From: Treponema sp.
Lineage (GTDB): Bacteria > Spirochaetota > Spirochaetia > Treponematales > Breznakiellaceae
Length of the DNA: 14,937 bases
Direction: 5' to 3'
Assembly (NCBI GenBank): GCA_031288005.1
Contig: JAITSE010000094.1
Location: 1 to 14,937 of the forward strand
Part shown: positions 13,174 through 14,937 of the stretch, in pieces
Layout: every line of letters starts with the position of its first letter
Position numbering within the stretch: position 1 is the stretch's first letter
Position numbers and translations under genes: made by a program
Notes under the pieces: generated by a model
The model's input: the letters and a program-made list of their open reading frames with translations, nothing else
What the model was told of the DNA's origin: nothing
Database searches by the model: none

Positions 13174-13428
13174 ATGGCTGGATTGGAACAATTACGGAAT
13201 GTGCTGCACGTGATTAGGGCGTGGCTGTACCCGAACTACCTGGAGCATGGCGGCAAGTACATTGCGCGGGCCAGGACGGAGAAGACGCTTGCGATCCGCA
13301 TCCCTGCGGGCCGCAGATCGCCTGGAGTTTTGTTTTCCACCGGAGTTGAAAACAAAACTCCCCGCGCCGGTTCTCCGGGTCTGCGGCGGGGTTTAGCCAT
13401 AAATGACGTGTATGGAGTTTCGGGATAA
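13174..13428 (+). pseudogene. Remnant of an HU-like DNA-binding-domain protein, cut by palindromes
   Basis: The frame starts with ATG behind a fine ribosome site (AAGGGGTGA at 13161-13169) and reads MAGLEQLRNVLHVIRAWLYP then NYLEHGGKYIARARTEKTLAI. This opening resembles the N-terminal HU-like domain of a bacterial family of DNA-binding proteins. After about 49 residues it runs into GC-rich and palindromic DNA. The hairpin at 13324-13361 is translated as GVLFSTGVENKTP. Near the end, GLAINDVYGVS may be a leftover of the family's G-F-A-x-N-T-x-Y segment. The frame ends at 13428 inside another hairpin. Total length (84 residues) is below that of the intact domain family. Family identity is tentative. 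Confidence 0.4.
13324..13361. repeat. 38-base hairpin inside the HU-like remnant
   Basis: A perfect 14-base stem (arm GGAGTTTTGTTTTC, pairing with GAAAACAAAACTCC) with a 10-base loop. The arm begins GGAGTTTT like hairpins b and c. It breaks the similarity of the HU-like frame. Confidence 0.7.
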
Positions 13429-13475
13429 AAAAGTGTACAAACCGGAGGTTTGCATCAGCTATTGCCCGAAACTCC
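13414..13475. repeat. GGAGTTTCGGG hairpin with an inner CAAACC hairpin
   Basis: Arms GGAGTTTCGGG (13414-13424) and CCCGAAACTCC (13465-13475) enclose CAAACC GGA GGTTTG (13438-13452). The right arm is followed by CAAGCAAGCC, like the joint to d hairpins elsewhere, but no complete d hairpin follows. Confidence 0.65.
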
Positions 13476-13513
13476 CAAGCAAGCCGTGGAACCGGAGACC
13501 TGGAACCGCAGGT

Positions 13514-13593
13514 TTGAGACCAGCAAAGAACTGAAAACCGGTCTCAACTCCAGGGTCTCAAAACTCCTAAGCGGCCCGTAAGGGATGCACGGC
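13514..13593. repeat. Degenerate palindromes before the restriction gene's 3' end
   Basis: TTGAGACC (13514-13521) pairs with GGTCTCAA (13540-13547). Then GGGTCTCAAAACTCCTAAGC (13554-13573) repeats the usual right-arm-plus-linker signature. A rough GGCC..GGCC pair lies at about 13574-13590. There is no gene in 13429-13593. Confidence 0.5.
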
Positions 13594-14937
13594 CTACTGG
13601 TCGCACCAAACCCCGTCCACAAGCTTTTTAATCTTAGCCTTGTACTTTGCGCTCAGTTCCCGGCAGCCGTCAATAATCTTCCGCTCGGCTTCAATCTCCG
13701 CCGCAATTTCCTGTTGGATTGAAAGAGGCGGCAGAGCCATCTTAATTTCCTTTAGTGTTTTAACAGATGCTACATTTTGTATTGCAACACCAGGCTGATC
13801 GCGAAAATATTTTTTTTGAATTTCATTGCTTTCTAAAATATTTTTTAGAAAAACAGAAATGATTTTATTTTTTTCAGGGGTTAATTTTAATAATGCCTGA
13901 TTTATGATTCCTTTTTTATGTCCTTTGGGGATGATTGCTATTTTTCCCATGGTTCCGGAACAACTAATAATTAAATCATCTGTTTTAACTTCAAATCTTT
14001 TCATTTCAAAGAATTTGTTTTCATCAATGAAATATCGGCAAAAATTAAAATCATTATTTATTGCATGATATTGCTCATAAACAAGGTATCCCGATTTTAC
14101 AAATATTTCTTTTTTCAAACTTCCACCAAAAGGCCCCCTAATAAACCCACACACATCTCCCAGCCTCACCAGCGGCCATGCGGGGTCAGGCTCAATCCGC
14201 GGCTTCCAGTTGTCCGCCGCCTGCAGCGCGCCGTCAATGACTTTCTGATAGGCTTCAATTTCCGCCGCAATTTCCCGCTGGATTTCAAGGGGCGGCAAGG
14301 GGATAGTGATTCTTTCAATGTCTTTTTTGCTTATAGAATCAAATACAGCGCCGCCATTACCTTTAATATTTCTTTCCTGCGATTTTAGTACTTCAAATAA
14401 ATAGGGAAGCAAAATTTGTGAAGACGGCCTGATGACGGCAAGACCACGGCCAATGCACATTCTTGCTGCCGCAATATTGACTGGTCCCACGGGCGCGCGG
14501 ACAGATATAAGTATATCATCCTTTTCCGCTGTTTTGGTTTCTTGAGTTGTCCATATAACCGGACTGCCAATATATCTCTCTGTGAATTCTGTCTTTCCTT
14601 GATAAAAAGGCGTCCCAATGCCGTTTTCATTATAATATTTACTATCAGGCGACTGCCCGGCAATTACCTCGCACACATCCCCAAGGCGCGCCATCGGCCA
14701 CTTTTGCTTTCCCCGCGGCTCAGGCGCCCGGTAGCGCTCCCCAGTCAGGTTATACTCGCCGTTTCCGGCAATTTTTTCCTTTGGAACAATCAAGGCCCTT
14801 GCCTCAGGCTTTTGTTTCAGGCCGTCTCTGCCGCTCATCACTGCCTTCTGGAACTCTTTGATCAGCTTTAGAGCTTCCGGCAGATCGTTTTTCTCTATTG
14901 CCCGCCTCTGCGCTCCAAGCTCAAAGCCGTCGTTCTC
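13594..14937 (-). CDS. Type I restriction-modification protein: methylase C-terminus continuous with specificity (HsdS) domains, 5' end outside window
   Basis: 447 codons are open from the right window edge to the TAG at 13594. The first 80 or so residues (NDGFELGAQRRAIEKNDLPE, then KEKIAGNGEYNLTGERYR) look like the C-terminus of an N6-adenine methylase subunit (HsdM type). These lead without a stop into two target-recognition domains. Each starts WP.(A/V)RLGDVC and ends LPPL.IQ.EIAAEIEA, the conserved repeats of HsdS, whose family reads the two halves of the target sequence. A separate HsdS starting at 14841 (GTG) or at the methionine before ARLGDVC is possible, but the unbroken frame favours a fused M/S polypeptide. 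The second recognition domain (about 13800-14130) is strikingly AT-rich compared with the flanking GC-rich repeats, a sign of domain exchange. Confidence 0.75.
   Translation of the reverse strand, partial: ENDGFELGAQRRAIEKNDLPEALKLIKEFQKAVMSGRDGLKQKPEARALIVPKEKIAGNGEYNLTGERYRAPEPRGKQKWPMARLGDVCEVIAGQSPDSKYYNENGIGTPFYQGKTEFTERYIGSPVIWTTQETKTAEKDDILISVRAPVGPVNIAAARMCIGRGLAVIRPSSQILLPYLFEVLKSQERNIKGNGGAVFDSISKKDIERITIPLPPLEIQREIAAEIEAYQKVIDGALQAADNWKPRIEPDPAWPLVRLGDVCGFIRGPFGGSLKKEIFVKSGYLVYEQYHAINNDFNFCRYFIDENKFFEMKRFEVKTDDLIISCSGTMGKIAIIPKGHKKGIINQALLKLTPEKNKIISVFLKNILESNEIQKKYFRDQPGVAIQNVASVKTLKEIKMALPPLSIQQEIAAEIEAERKIIDGCRELSAKYKAKIKKLVDGVWCDQ

Overview
The window looks like a chromosomal segment of a GC-rich spirochaete, most likely a Treponema-type organism (possibly one of the insect-gut treponemes). 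This rests on protein style, poly-G tracts at lipoprotein genes and the great density of short palindromes. It is inference from sequence feel, not from a database match.

Layout, left to right. (1) 1-173, minus: the 5' end of a lipoprotein gene leaving the window. Behind it (250-411) lies a decayed duplicate of its leader and signal peptide carrying a 16-base poly-G tract, then a good sigma-70 type promoter (464-493). (2) 537-1261: a mosaic array of alternating palindromes with no gene. (3) 1243-3232, minus: an operon of an OmpA-type envelope protein and a cytidylate kinase-like P-loop protein. (4) 3334-3480: a cluster of nested palindromes just before a start codon. (5) 3493-6331, plus: a three-gene operon with GTGA and ATGA overlaps, made of a coiled-coil protein, a glycerophosphodiester phosphodiesterase and the lipid II flippase MurJ. 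(6) 6600-7766, minus: a membrane-anchored TPR protein. (7) 7972-9246, plus: seryl-tRNA synthetase. (8) 9320-11027, minus: an HD-domain hydrolase followed at once by the tRNA thiolase MnmA. (9) 11162-11836: a wrecked REP-associated-transposase-like (RAYT-like) gene. (10) 12018-13088, plus: a lipoprotein with seven beta-propeller-type repeats. (11) 13174-13428: a remnant that may be an HU-like DNA-binding protein. (12) 13594-14937, minus: a type I restriction-modification polypeptide in which the methylase C-terminus runs on into a specificity subunit.

The core genes are ordinary envelope and translation functions. The unusual part is the repeat system. Families of palindromes sit between genes, at gene ends, inside open coding sequence (the OmpA linker) and inside the RAYT-like gene. 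Removing the two short palindromes from that gene restores one reading frame, and larger arrays lie exactly between recognisable pieces of it. One hairpin type keeps its pairing while its bases change among six copies. Together these point to a family of small mobile palindromic elements, BIME-like in layout, with insertions that can be read almost base by base.

No tRNA, rRNA, CRISPR array, integrase or complete insertion sequence was seen.
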